DNA of 64,000 bases from Streptomyces sp. AM 4-1-1 (GTDB lineage Bacteria; Actinomycetota; Actinomycetes; Streptomycetales; Streptomycetaceae), in contig NZ_CP119145.1 of NCBI RefSeq assembly GCF_029167625.1, forward strand, positions 5,394,001-5,458,000, in the 5' to 3' direction. Under the pieces are notes generated by a model. The model was not told the DNA's origin. It made no database searches and saw nothing but the letters and a program-made list of their open reading frames with translations. Shown here piece after piece: positions 37,065 through 45,902 of the stretch. The position numbers were made by a program, and so were the translations under genes. Within the stretch, counting starts at the first letter, position 1. The number at the start of each line of letters is the position of its first letter.

Positions 37065-37400
37065 ATGTCCTCCTCCTGAACGGGTCACGACCACGCGGCG
37101 GGCTGCCCGTGGCCGGTGGGACGAGCGCCGCGGGCGATGCTCGTGAACCGCGGGACCTCCTCGCCCGGCGGACGCGGAATCGCCGTGCGGCCGTCAACAC
37201 CGTGTTGTGCATACCCCTTTGGGACACCGATCGAGCGGCGAGTCCACGCGGACGCCGAAGCCGGGTTCGGCGACCCGGCGAGGCGCGGGGCCGCCGGGCC
37301 GGGGGTTGGATCACGTCTACGGCTGTGACCGGCGAGCGCAGTCCCCTTATGCTCGCGAGGCAGTTGGTATGAACAGTCCATTTGGGGGGCGCGGAGCCGC
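37065..37400. other. 336-bp divergent region between the methyltransferase and DUF4839 genes
   Basis: No gene supported. The AT-richer patch CCCCTTATGCTCGCGAGGC (about 37343-37361) lies about 40-60 bp before the downstream ATG and could include a -10 element. Otherwise I see nothing distinctive. Confidence 0.4.
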
Positions 37401-38162
37401 ATGGCCGACGAGATCAAGTACGAGTACAAGACCGTGCAGACAGTTCGCGGCACCGACGGCCTGGTGATCTCGAAGATGGAGAAGGACGGCTGGGAGCTCG
37501 TCGAACAGGCCCAGGGCATGCTTCGCTCCACCCTCGACTTCCGTCGGCCGAAGAAGCCGCAGCCGTGGCTCCTGATCGGCTCGGCGGTGGCCGTCCTCGT
37601 GATCCTGGCCGTCGTCATCGGCGTCGCCTCCGCACTCGGCGACGGAGGCGAGAAGGAGGACGAGCCGGGCAAGTCGACGGCCGCCGCGAGCGGAACGCCT
37701 TCCGCTGCGCCGACTGCGACTGCGACTGCGACTGCGACTGCGACTGCGACTGCGACCGCGGCCGAGTCGACTGCCACCGAGGTGATCACGCTTCGGAACA
37801 ACCCGGAGTTCGCGGCGCTGCTGAAGGCGGACAACTGCGACGACGCCAACCTGGACTTCGCGACCAGGCACAAGGGCCGGACGATCGCGTTCGACGGCTC
37901 GATCGTGGACATGGCGCCCCACGGTGACTACGAGACCCGCTACGACTTCCTCCTGGGCCCGGGCGACAAGGGACCGAACACGACGGTCGGCCCGGCCTTC
38001 AAGTACGAGGACGTCAACACCGGGAACCTGCACCTGACCGGGAGGAAGATCCCCGCCGCAGTCGGCGAGGGCGACAAGTTCCGCTTCGTCGCCGAGGTGG
38101 GCGAATTCAACGCGGACCAGTGCCTCTTCTTCCTCCGCCCGGTCTCGACGGAGGTCCGGTAG
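37401..38162 (+). CDS. DUF4839 membrane protein with DUF4177-like N-terminus
   Basis: Protein of 253 residues. Residues about 1-50 (YEYKTVQTVRGTDG then DGWELVEQAQGMLR) resemble the DUF4177 family. One transmembrane helix at about 57-79 (WLLIGSAVAVLVILAVVIGVAS) puts the C-terminal half outside. Residues about 92-124 are a low-complexity linker containing (Thr-Ala) repeats encoded by a hexanucleotide microsatellite. The C-terminal domain (about 130-253) matches DUF4839 as I remember it (NNPEFAALL, FDGSIVDMAPHGDYETRYD) with two Cys (NCDD and QCLFF). Function unknown; the outward domain suggests a sensor or envelope role. The start is ATG 37401 just after GCGCGGAGCCGC. Confidence 0.75.
   Translation: MADEIKYEYKTVQTVRGTDGLVISKMEKDGWELVEQAQGMLRSTLDFRRPKKPQPWLLIGSAVAVLVILAVVIGVASALGDGGEKEDEPGKSTAAASGTPSAAPTATATATATATATATAAESTATEVITLRNNPEFAALLKADNCDDANLDFATRHKGRTIAFDGSIVDMAPHGDYETRYDFLLGPGDKGPNTTVGPAFKYEDVNTGNLHLTGRKIPAAVGEGDKFRFVAEVGEFNADQCLFFLRPVSTEVR
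37711..37758. repeat. Hexanucleotide microsatellite (CGACTG)n inside the DUF4839 gene
   Basis: Eight tandem CGACTG units (the last one CGACCG) at 37711-37758. In frame it reads ACT GCG, giving Thr-Ala repeats in the extracytoplasmic linker. Because the unit is six bases, length changes keep the frame. Confidence 0.95.
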
Positions 38163-38614
38163 TCAAGACGGGCAACCGCGTCATCACGGACCGGCGTGCC
38201 CGGCCATTTTCTCAGCTGTGATCATTTCCGGATCGCGTTGAGGACAAGGGCGGCACGGGCGACGCCGCCGATCCGGTCGGGGCGGAGGGTGACGTGCCGC
38301 ACGGCGCGCCGGCGTTGCCTGAGTTCGGCGGTGGCACGTTCGCTGGGCGCGGCGACGTGGGTGACCGACGTGAAGCCTCCGATGGTTACGGACATGACCC
38401 CGTGGTGAGACCTGTCCCACCACGGCCTACCCGCGACCGAGGACGACCTGTACGGCTTGCCCAGGCACGAGGGGTCACGCGGCTTCGCGCAGATCACCTC
38501 GCTGAGAAGACGTCACCGAGCGCGGTCCGTGTTCGAGGAACCCGGAAGCGCTCATCCGGTGCCCACTTCACGGGGCCGTTGCCGATCGGAACGCGGACCC
38601 CGCTGTCCCGTCCC
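38163..38614. other. 452-bp region between DUF4839 and the ABC exporter; possible gene remnant
   Basis: No confident gene. On the minus strand 38222-38395 could encode a 57-residue peptide (MSVTIGGFTSVTHV through VLNAIRK) with a basic middle, but it lacks a good ribosome binding site. On the plus strand about 38413-38520 reads like a coding fragment (HHGLPATEDDLYGLPRHEG) without a start. Both may be relics. Nothing resembling a transposase is clear. Confidence 0.35.
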
Positions 38615-40597
38615 TCAGGCCAGACTCTCCCGCCAGGCACGGTGGAGCCCGGCGAACCGCCCCGTACCGCCGATGAGTTGGGACGGCGCGCCGTCCTCCA
38701 CGATCCGGCCGTGCTCCATCACCAGCACCCGGTCCGCGATCTCGACCGTCGACAGGCGGTGTGCGATCACGACGGCGGTGCGGCCGTGCAGCACCGTGTC
38801 CATGGCCCGCTGCACCGCCCGTTCGCCCGGGATGTCGAGGGAGCTGGTGGCCTCGTCGAGGATCAGCACCGCCGGGTCGGCGAGCAGCGCGCGGGCGAAG
38901 GCCACCAACTGGCGCTGACCGGCCGAGATACGGCCGCCCCGCTTGCGTACGTCCGTGTCGTAGCCGTCCGGCAGCCCGCTGATGAAGTCGTGCGCGCCGA
39001 TCGCCTCGGCGGCCCGCACGATCTCCTCGCGGGTGGCGTCCGGTCGGCCGATCGCGATGTTCTCGGCGACCGTCCCGGAGAACAGGAACGCCTCCTGCGT
39101 CACCATCACGACCCCCCGCCGGAGCTCCGTCAGGGCCAGCTCGCGCAGATCGGTGCCGTCCAGCAGCACCCGTCCGTCCGTCGGGTCGTAGAAGCGGGCG
39201 AGGAGCTTGGCGAGCGTCGACTTCCCGGCGCCCGTCGAGCCGACGACGGCCACCGTCTGCCCCGCCGGCAGCGTCAGATCGAAGCGGGGCAGCACCTCAC
39301 CGCCCGTACGGTAGGCGAACCGCACCCCCTCGAAGACCACCTCGCGGCCCGGCCGTCCGCCCCTGACGGCGGGCAGTTCGCGCGGCGCGGACGTCTCCGG
39401 GACCGTGGGGACCTGGGCCAGCAGGCCCGCGATCTTCTCCAGGGACGCCGCCGCGGACTGGTACGAGTTGAGGAACATCCCGAGGCGGTCGATCGGGTCG
39501 TACAGCCGCCGCAGATAGAGCACGGCCGCGGCGAGCACCCCGAGCGCCAGGGTCCCGGACGCCACCCGGTACGCCCCCCACAGCACGATCGCGGCGACAG
39601 CGGTGTTGGCGACGAAACGGGAGCCGACGACGTACCGCGCCATCTCCAGCGACGCGTCGCCGTTCGTCCGCTCATGACGGGCGTTGAACGTGTGGAAGTC
39701 CCTGTCGTTGACGCTCTCGCGGCGGAAGGCACGCACCGGCCGGATGCCGTTCATCGTCTCCGCGAACTTCACGATGACCCGGGCGATGGCCGTGGACCTG
39801 GCCGCGAAGGCCACTCCGGCGCGGCGCTGGTAGAGCCGTACCAGCAGGTACAGCGGTACGAAGGAGAACACCGCGACCCCGCCGAGCCCCGGGTCGAGCC
39901 AGAGCAGCATCAGCGAGATGGAGACGAAGGAGAGCACCACCACGATCAGCTCCTGGAGCCCCTCGCTGAGCAGTTCCCGCAGCGACTCCACGTCCGTCGT
40001 CGAACGCGAGATCAGCCGGCCCGAGGTGTAGCGCTCGTGGAAGTCCACACTCAGCGCCTGGGAGTGGCGGAAGATCCGGCCGCGCAGATCGAGCAGCACG
40101 TCCTGGTTGATCCGGGCGGAGGCCCTGACGAAGGCGTACTGGAGGGCGCCTCCGACGAGCGAACACAGCCCGTACCCGACGCCGACGGCGACCAGCGGAC
40201 CGTAGTCCCGCTCCCGGAACGCCGGTACGCCCCGGTCGATGGCGTACGCGACGAGCAGCGGGCCCGCCTGGATCGCGGCCTGCTGGAGCAGCAGGCAGAG
40301 CACGGCGAGCACGACCCTGGCCCGGAGCGGGGCGAGCAGCGACGCGAGGAGTGCGCGGGTCGCGCCGGGCGGGGAGGGGAGGGCGTCCCGGTCGAACGGG
40401 TCGCCCCGGTCACCGGGGTCCGGCGACCCGGCGGGCCCGTCCGCACGGGTGCCCGGGGCCACGGCGAAGGGTCCGACGGCGGTGTCGGTGGCGGTGTCGG
40501 TGGTGGCTGTACCGGAGCCGGTGCCGGTACGGGGATCGACGGGGGCGTCGTCCTCCGGTTCCGAGGTGTGACCCGTCCCGGTCGTGGCACTGGTCAT
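38615..40597 (-). CDS. ABC exporter half-transporter, canonical-Walker-B subunit
   Basis: Type IV ABC exporter subunit of 660 residues: a disordered Thr/Asp/Pro-rich N-terminus (1-80), six-helix membrane domain about 85-390, and nucleotide-binding domain about 415-655. Walker A is GSTGAGKST (453-461), the Q-loop is Gln501, Walker B ILDEATSSLD contains catalytic Glu582, and the switch His is in VIAHRLSTVE. The signature reads ISAGQ (557-561) instead of LSGGQ. Its ATG overlaps the stop of the upstream partner as ATGA. With the partner it forms a heterodimer having one degenerate ATP site. The substrate is unknown; lipids, drugs or peptides are typical. Confidence 0.93.
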   Translation of the reverse strand: MTSATTGTGHTSEPEDDAPVDPRTGTGSGTATTDTATDTAVGPFAVAPGTRADGPAGSPDPGDRGDPFDRDALPSPPGATRALLASLLAPLRARVVLAVLCLLLQQAAIQAGPLLVAYAIDRGVPAFRERDYGPLVAVGVGYGLCSLVGGALQYAFVRASARINQDVLLDLRGRIFRHSQALSVDFHERYTSGRLISRSTTDVESLRELLSEGLQELIVVVLSFVSISLMLLWLDPGLGGVAVFSFVPLYLLVRLYQRRAGVAFAARSTAIARVIVKFAETMNGIRPVRAFRRESVNDRDFHTFNARHERTNGDASLEMARYVVGSRFVANTAVAAIVLWGAYRVASGTLALGVLAAAVLYLRRLYDPIDRLGMFLNSYQSAAASLEKIAGLLAQVPTVPETSAPRELPAVRGGRPGREVVFEGVRFAYRTGGEVLPRFDLTLPAGQTVAVVGSTGAGKSTLAKLLARFYDPTDGRVLLDGTDLRELALTELRRGVVMVTQEAFLFSGTVAENIAIGRPDATREEIVRAAEAIGAHDFISGLPDGYDTDVRKRGGRISAGQRQLVAFARALLADPAVLILDEATSSLDIPGERAVQRAMDTVLHGRTAVVIAHRLSTVEIADRVLVMEHGRIVEDGAPSQLIGGTGRFAGLHRAWRESLA

Positions 40598-42504
40598 CGG
40601 GTGCGGCCCTCCTCGGCCTCGGCGGGGACGCCGCCGTCGACGGGTGTCCCGGACCCGGACGGGGCCGGGGGAGCGGGCGGAGCCGGGGCTGCCGGGGGAG
40701 CCGGGGCCGCCGGGGGGAACGCTCCGTCGGGGGTGCTTTCCGCGCCCGACATCAGCCACGCGTACTCGGCGTTCGCGCGCAGCAGTTCCTGATGGGTGCC
40801 GACCGCGCTGATCCGGCCGTCCGACAGCAGCGCGACCCGGTCCGCGAGCATCACCGTGGACGGGCGGTGGGCCACCACGACGGCCGTCGTCTCCTCCAGC
40901 ACCCGCCGCAGCGCGGCCTCCACCAGGGCCTCGGTGTGCACGTCGAGGGCGGAGAGCGGATCGTCGAGCACCAGGAAGCGGGGACGTCCGACGACCGCGC
41001 GGGCGAGCGCGAGACGCTGGCGCTGACCGCCCGAAAGGCTGAGGCCCTGTTCGCCGACCTGGGTGTCGACGCCCTGCGGCAGGCCGTACACGAAGTCTGC
41101 CTGGGCGACCGCGAGTGCCCGTCGCAGCTCGTCCGCCCCGGCGGACCGGGCCCCCATCAGCACGTTCTCGCCGACACTCGCGGAGAAGAGCGTCGGTTCC
41201 TCGAACGCCACCGACACCAGCTCGCGCAGCCGCTCCCGCTCCATCCGGGATATGTCCTCGCCGTCCAGCGTGATCCGTCCGGCGGTGATCTCGTGCAGTC
41301 GGGGCACCAGCGTGGTGAGCGTCGTCTTCCCCGACCCGGTGGCTCCGACCAGCGCCAGCGTCTCGCCCGGTTCGATCCGCAGGTCGATCCCGGCCAGCAG
41401 GGGCACGGAGTCCGGCTCCGCGTCGGGATAGCGGAACACCACCCCTTCGAACACCATCGCACCGCGCTCCGCCGGGTCCGGCGGAGCGGTCCGCGCGACG
41501 GCCGTCTCCGGCTCCTCCGGCGCGTCCATCACCTCGAAGAACCGCTCGGTCGCCGTCGCCGACTCCTGACTGACCGCCAGCAGGAAGCCGATCGACTCGA
41601 CCGGCCAGCGCAACGCCAGCGCGGTCGAGAGGAACGCGACCAGCGTGCCCGCCGAGAGTCCGCCGTCCGCGACCTGGACCGTGCCGAGCACCAGGGCCGC
41701 GCCGATGGCCAGCTCCGGGATCGTCGTGATGAAGCCCCAGATGCCGGCGAGCAGCCTGGCCTTGACCAGCTCCGTGCCCCGCAGCCGCCGCGAGAGCTCC
41801 CGGAAGGCGAGCGCCTGGCTGCGGTGCCGGCCGAAGCCCTTGATCACACGGATGCCGAGCACGCTCTCCTCGACCACCGTCGTCAGATCGCCGACCTGGT
41901 CCTGGGCCCGCCGCGCCACCAGGGCGTACTTCGTCTCGAACACCGAGCAGAGGATCATCAGCGGAATGATCGGGACGAGGAGCACCAGCCCCAACGTCCA
42001 CTCCTGGGACAGCAGAATGACGAACCCCACCAGGATCGTCACCCCGTTGACCAGCAGGAAGGTCAGCGGAAACGCCAGGAACAGACGCAGCAGCATCAGA
42101 TCCGTCGTCCCGCGCGAGAGCAACTGCCCCGAGGGCCAGCGGTCGTGGAAGGCGATCGGCAGCCGTTGCAGATGACGGAAGAGATCGGCCCGCATCGACG
42201 CCTCGACCCCCGCCAGCGGCCGGGCCACCAGCCATCGGCGGTATCCGAACAGCACCGCCTCCAGGATGCCCAGGAGCAGCAGGTACAACGCGCCGAGCCA
42301 GACACCGCCGGGGTCCCGGTCCGCGACCGGACCGTCCACGATCCACTTCAGCACGAGCGGAATGACCAGGCCGACGCAGGACGCGACGACGGCGACGAGT
42401 GCCGCACCGGCGAGCCGGCCGCGCACCGGCCGTACGTAGGGCCACAGACGCAGCAAGGAGCGCACGGCGGACCGGTCCGTGTGCTCTGCATGTTCTTGGG
42501 ACAT
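40594..42504 (-). CDS. ABC exporter half-transporter, degenerate-Walker-B subunit
   Basis: Partner of the exporter encoded downstream; 636 residues with six membrane helices (about 25-330) and a nucleotide-binding domain (about 350-590). Walker A GATGSGKTT (387-395) and signature LSGGQ (490-494) are intact. However, Walker B reads LVLDDP, so the catalytic Glu is Asp515, and the Q-loop Gln is Glu435 (VAFEEPTLF). This matches the known asymmetry of heterodimeric exporters such as TM287/288. The C-terminal 45 residues are Pro/Ala-rich. Start: ATG at 42504; a dyad lies 4-27 bp upstream. Confidence 0.93.
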   Translation of the reverse strand: MSQEHAEHTDRSAVRSLLRLWPYVRPVRGRLAGAALVAVVASCVGLVIPLVLKWIVDGPVADRDPGGVWLGALYLLLLGILEAVLFGYRRWLVARPLAGVEASMRADLFRHLQRLPIAFHDRWPSGQLLSRGTTDLMLLRLFLAFPLTFLLVNGVTILVGFVILLSQEWTLGLVLLVPIIPLMILCSVFETKYALVARRAQDQVGDLTTVVEESVLGIRVIKGFGRHRSQALAFRELSRRLRGTELVKARLLAGIWGFITTIPELAIGAALVLGTVQVADGGLSAGTLVAFLSTALALRWPVESIGFLLAVSQESATATERFFEVMDAPEEPETAVARTAPPDPAERGAMVFEGVVFRYPDAEPDSVPLLAGIDLRIEPGETLALVGATGSGKTTLTTLVPRLHEITAGRITLDGEDISRMERERLRELVSVAFEEPTLFSASVGENVLMGARSAGADELRRALAVAQADFVYGLPQGVDTQVGEQGLSLSGGQRQRLALARAVVGRPRFLVLDDPLSALDVHTEALVEAALRRVLEETTAVVVAHRPSTVMLADRVALLSDGRISAVGTHQELLRANAEYAWLMSGAESTPDGAFPPAAPAPPAAPAPPAPPAPSGSGTPVDGGVPAEAEEGRTR

Positions 42505-42507
42505 CAG

Positions 42508-42531
42508 CAGTGAGCCTACGGTTCGTCACTG
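42508..42531. promoter_or_regulatory. Dyad upstream of the ABC exporter pair
   Basis: Inverted repeat CAGTGA (42508-42513), 12-base spacer, TCACTG (42526-42531), ending 4 bp from the exporter start at 42504 and within the gap to the divergent ABC-2 operon. Possible operator; no binding protein can be named. Confidence 0.4.
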
Positions 42532-42719
42532 ACATCGCTCATGTTGTTTTCGCGGCGCGCCCCGCCCCGGCCCGCCCGTCACCGCCGTGCCCGCCGCCCC
42601 GCCCCGCCACGCCGTCGCCCGCCCGTCCGGGTCGTACCCCGGCATCAGCCGATCGGCCGATGCCGTTGCGAGCGTGACGGCCGATACCGCGCCGGACCGC
42701 CCGCCGGAATCCTTGGCTC

Positions 42720-43622
42720 ATGCCAATCATCGAAGTGAACGGCCTGCGGAAGGCGTACGCCGGGCGACCGGCGGTCGACGGGGTCTCCTTCGCCGTCGAC
42801 GAGGGGGAGATCTTCGGCGTCCTCGGCCCCAACGGCGCGGGCAAGACCACCACCGTCGAATGCGTCATGGGGCTGCGGGTCCCCGACACCGGCACCGTCC
42901 GGGTCGCCGGTCTGGACCCCGTCGCCGACCACGACCGGGTGACCCGGCTGCTGGGCGCCCAGCTCCAGACGAGCGAACTCCAGGCCAAGCTCACCGTGGC
43001 CGAGGCGCTCCGGCTGTACAGCGCGTTCCATCCGCGCCCCGCCGACTGGCGGCGGCTGGCCGAACGGCTGGGGCTGGGGGCCGCCCTCGGGACCCGGTTC
43101 GGCCGGCTGTCCGGTGGACAGAAACAGCGTCTGTCCATCGCCCTCGCACTGATCGGGAATCCACGGGTCGTGGTCCTCGACGAACTGACCACCGGCCTCG
43201 ACCCCCGGGCCCGGCGCGACACCTGGCAGCTCATCGAGGAGATCAGGCGCGGCGGGGTGACCGTCCTCCTGGTCACCCACTTCATGGAGGAGGCCCGGCG
43301 GCTCTGCGACCGGGTCGCCGTGATCGACCAGGGGCGGGTCGTCGCCATGGACACCCCGTCCGGCCTGATCGGGAAGGCGGGCAGTTCCACCGTCATCTCC
43401 TTCACGCCCTCGCACCCGCTGGAGGACACCGAGCTGGCGGAGCTGCCGGGCGCCGTCTCCACCGAACGGAAACAGGGCCGGATCACCATCAACGGCACCG
43501 ACGAGACGGTCAACGCGGTGATCTCCCTGCTGGCCCGGCACCGCGTCACGGCCCACCAGCTACGGGTGTCCGAAGCCTCCCTGGACGACGCCTTCCTCGA
43601 CCTCACAGAACAGGCGGCCTGA
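42720..43622 (+). CDS. ABC-2 type efflux ATPase
   Basis: Nucleotide-binding subunit of a DrrAB-like export system; 300 residues. Walker A GPNGAGKTT (about 37-45), signature LSGGQKQRL (about 133-141), Walker B VVLDELTTGLDP (about 153-164) and switch His in VTHFMEEA. The C-terminal 70 residues form the small extra domain usual for this group. The start ATG at 42720 is the first after the divergent promoter region. The permease begins 2 bp after its stop and a two-component system follows, so it is probably induced by that system, as in antibiotic-resistance modules. Confidence 0.93.
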   Translation: MPIIEVNGLRKAYAGRPAVDGVSFAVDEGEIFGVLGPNGAGKTTTVECVMGLRVPDTGTVRVAGLDPVADHDRVTRLLGAQLQTSELQAKLTVAEALRLYSAFHPRPADWRRLAERLGLGAALGTRFGRLSGGQKQRLSIALALIGNPRVVVLDELTTGLDPRARRDTWQLIEEIRRGGVTVLLVTHFMEEARRLCDRVAVIDQGRVVAMDTPSGLIGKAGSSTVISFTPSHPLEDTELAELPGAVSTERKQGRITINGTDETVNAVISLLARHRVTAHQLRVSEASLDDAFLDLTEQAA

Positions 43623-43623
43623 G

Positions 43624-44436
43624 ATGCCCGCATCGAGCACGACGGTCCCGACCCCCACCCCCGCCCCCACCGCCACGTCCACGTCCACGTCCGCCGGGAG
43701 CCCGGCCGTCGCGGTCCTCAGGTGCGAGGCCCGGCTCTTCCTCCGCGAGGGCGGCAGTCAGTTCTGGATTCTGGTCTTCCCGACGGTCCTGATGACGATC
43801 CTCGGCCTCGTCCCGTCCTTCCGGCACGCCGACGACGGACTCGGCGGACGCCGCGTCATCGACCTGTACGTCCCGGTCGCCGTGCTCCTCGCCATGATCA
43901 TGGCCGGTCTCCAGGCCATGCCGCCGGTCCTCACCGGCTACCGCGAGCGCGGCATCCTGCGCCGGATGTCGACCACTCCGGTACGGCCCGCCGCCCTGCT
44001 CACCGCGCAGATCGTCCTCCACGGCGCGGCGGCCCTCTGCTCGACGGCGCTGGTGACGGCCGTCGGCCGTCTGGCCTTCGGCGTACGCCTTCCCGGGCAG
44101 CCGTTCGGATACGCGCTGGCCCTGCTGCTCGCGACCGGGAGCGTGCTCGCGCTGGGCGCCACGCTGTGCGCGCTCTCCCGCACCACCAAGGGGGCCACCG
44201 CCGTCGGCACCGTGGCCTACCTCGTGACGATGTTCACGGCGGGCGTCTGGGCACCGGTCCAGACGATGCCGGACCCGCTGCGGCAGATCGTCCAGCTCAC
44301 CCCGTTCGGCGCCGCTTCCCAGGCGTTGTCCCGGGCGGCGTCGGGTGACTGGCCGGGATGGGCGTGTCTGGGGGTGATGGCCCTGTGGACGGCGCTGCTG
44401 ACGGTGCTTGCGGCCCGCACGTTCCGCTGGGAGTGA
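43624..44436 (+). CDS. ABC-2 type permease
   Basis: Membrane partner of the preceding ATPase; 270 residues with six hydrophobic segments, e.g. FWILVFPTVLMTILGLVPSF, LYVPVAVLLAMIMAGLQAMP, HGAAALCSTALVTAVG and LALLLATGSVLALGATLCAL. The N-terminus is a Thr/Pro/Ser-rich run (TVPTPTPAPTATSTSTS). The motif GYRERGILRRMSTTPVRP (about 103-120) is the cytoplasmic coupling segment typical of this permease class. The ATG at 43624 is 1 bp after the ATPase stop. The transported compound is unknown. Confidence 0.92.
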   Translation: MPASSTTVPTPTPAPTATSTSTSAGSPAVAVLRCEARLFLREGGSQFWILVFPTVLMTILGLVPSFRHADDGLGGRRVIDLYVPVAVLLAMIMAGLQAMPPVLTGYRERGILRRMSTTPVRPAALLTAQIVLHGAAALCSTALVTAVGRLAFGVRLPGQPFGYALALLLATGSVLALGATLCALSRTTKGATAVGTVAYLVTMFTAGVWAPVQTMPDPLRQIVQLTPFGAASQALSRAASGDWPGWACLGVMALWTALLTVLAARTFRWE

Positions 44437-44522
44437 GTGAGGCCGGGGGCGAGAGCGGGCCGGGAGGGGGCAGGACCGGAGGGACGGACGAGGGGGCGTG
44501 CCGGAAGGAGACACTGGGCCCC

Positions 44523-45902
44523 ATGGGAACAGCGCGTACGGCACCGGAGGGACGGACGGTGCCCACCGGGGAGACCCCGAGGACGGCCGGCGACCGCGCA
44601 GCGGCCGGGGCACGCGGGACGGGACCGCCCGTGACCGTGCCCGCCGTGGCGGAGCGCCCCACCGTCGAACAGGCCTGGGACCGGTTCCACCGCTACGGCC
44701 CCTACGGCCTGCTCGCCGTCTCCGTCGTCCTCGCCGCGCTGACCGCCGACGCCCTGATGTCCCGTACCGACGTGTACGTCGTCGGGGTGCTGGTCCTGGC
44801 GGCACTCGCCCTGCAACTGTGGTGGGGAAGGGCCCAGTCGGGCCTGTCCCCTCCGTGGCCCCTCAGCGGGGTCTACTACGCCGCGCAGTACGCGCTCGCC
44901 TTCGTGCTCACCTGGTGCAACCCGTTCTTCTCCGTCTACGCGATCCTCGGCTACTTCGGCGCCGGCCGTCTGCTCCCGTACCGCCTCGCCCGCGTCGGGA
45001 TGCTCTGCACCGCCGTCACCATGGCGGGCGCGCAGTGCGGCAGCGGCCTGCCGCCGACCACCGCCATGAACTGGGTCGCGTTCGGCGCGCTCTATCTGCT
45101 GCACGCCTCGCTCGCCGTCCTCTTCGCCCGCCTGGAGCGCCGCGAGGCCGAGAAGGCCCGGACCCAGGTCGAGACCATCGGTGAGCTGGAGCGGACCAAC
45201 GCCCGGCTCGAACAGGCCCTGGCCGAGAACGCCGGACTGCACGCCCAACTCCTCGTGCAGGCGCGGGAGGCGGGCGTCGCGGACGAACGGCGCAGGCTCG
45301 CCGCCGAGATCCACGACACCATCGCGCAGGGACTGACCGGGATCATCGCCCAGCTCCAGGTGGTCACCTCCACCTCCGAATCCCGGCCGGAGACCGCCCG
45401 GGACCATCTCGCCAGCGCCCTGGCCCTGGCCCGGCACAGTCTCGGCGAGGCGCGTCGTTCGGTCCACAACCTGGTGCCCGCCGCGCTGGCCGAGGACGAT
45501 CTGCCCGAGGCGCTGGAGAAGACCGTCGCCCGCTGGACCGAACGGTTCGGGACGCGCGTCCGGTTCACCGTGACCGGCACCGCCGAACCGCTGCACGACG
45601 AGGTCGGCGCCACCCTGCTCCGCATCGCGGAGGAGGCACTGGCCAACGCGGGCCGCCACTCCGGAGCTTCCCGGATCGGGGTGACGCTCTCGTACATGGG
45701 CGACGAGGTCACCCTGGACGTACGGGACGACGGCCGCGGCTTCGACCCGCTCGCCCTGCCGCCCTACCGGGGCACCGACGGCTTCGGCCTCGGCGGGATG
45801 CGGTCCCGCGCCGAACGCATCGCGGGGACCGTCACGGTGGAGTCCGAACCCGGCCACGGCACGGCCGTCTGCGCTCGCGTACCGTTGGTCCACCATGGCT
45901 GA
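44523..45902 (+). CDS. NarL-type sensor histidine kinase
   Basis: Sensor kinase of 459 residues of the HisKA_3 group. A disordered N-terminus (1-50) precedes about five membrane segments (60-205), a coiled coil (about 203-256), phosphoacceptor His264 in AAEIHDTIAQGLTG, and a C-terminal HATPase domain with DDGRGFD and GFGLGGMRSRAE. Most of the sensor is within the membrane, as in kinases that sense membrane-active compounds. Start: ATG at 44523; GGAAGGAG lies at 44502-44509, slightly far. An upstream start inside the permease gene is possible but less likely. It overlaps the response regulator by 8 bp. Confidence 0.9.
   Translation: MGTARTAPEGRTVPTGETPRTAGDRAAAGARGTGPPVTVPAVAERPTVEQAWDRFHRYGPYGLLAVSVVLAALTADALMSRTDVYVVGVLVLAALALQLWWGRAQSGLSPPWPLSGVYYAAQYALAFVLTWCNPFFSVYAILGYFGAGRLLPYRLARVGMLCTAVTMAGAQCGSGLPPTTAMNWVAFGALYLLHASLAVLFARLERREAEKARTQVETIGELERTNARLEQALAENAGLHAQLLVQAREAGVADERRRLAAEIHDTIAQGLTGIIAQLQVVTSTSESRPETARDHLASALALARHSLGEARRSVHNLVPAALAEDDLPEALEKTVARWTERFGTRVRFTVTGTAEPLHDEVGATLLRIAEEALANAGRHSGASRIGVTLSYMGDEVTLDVRDDGRGFDPLALPPYRGTDGFGLGGMRSRAERIAGTVTVESEPGHGTAVCARVPLVHHG

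Noticed and set aside
38615..42535. A single 1306-residue fused ABC transporter
   Set aside because: Upstream of 40597 this frame is out of register with the exporter encoded at 40594-42504 and reads as an Arg/Gly-rich shadow; an ATGA overlap at 40594-40597 shows two separate proteins.
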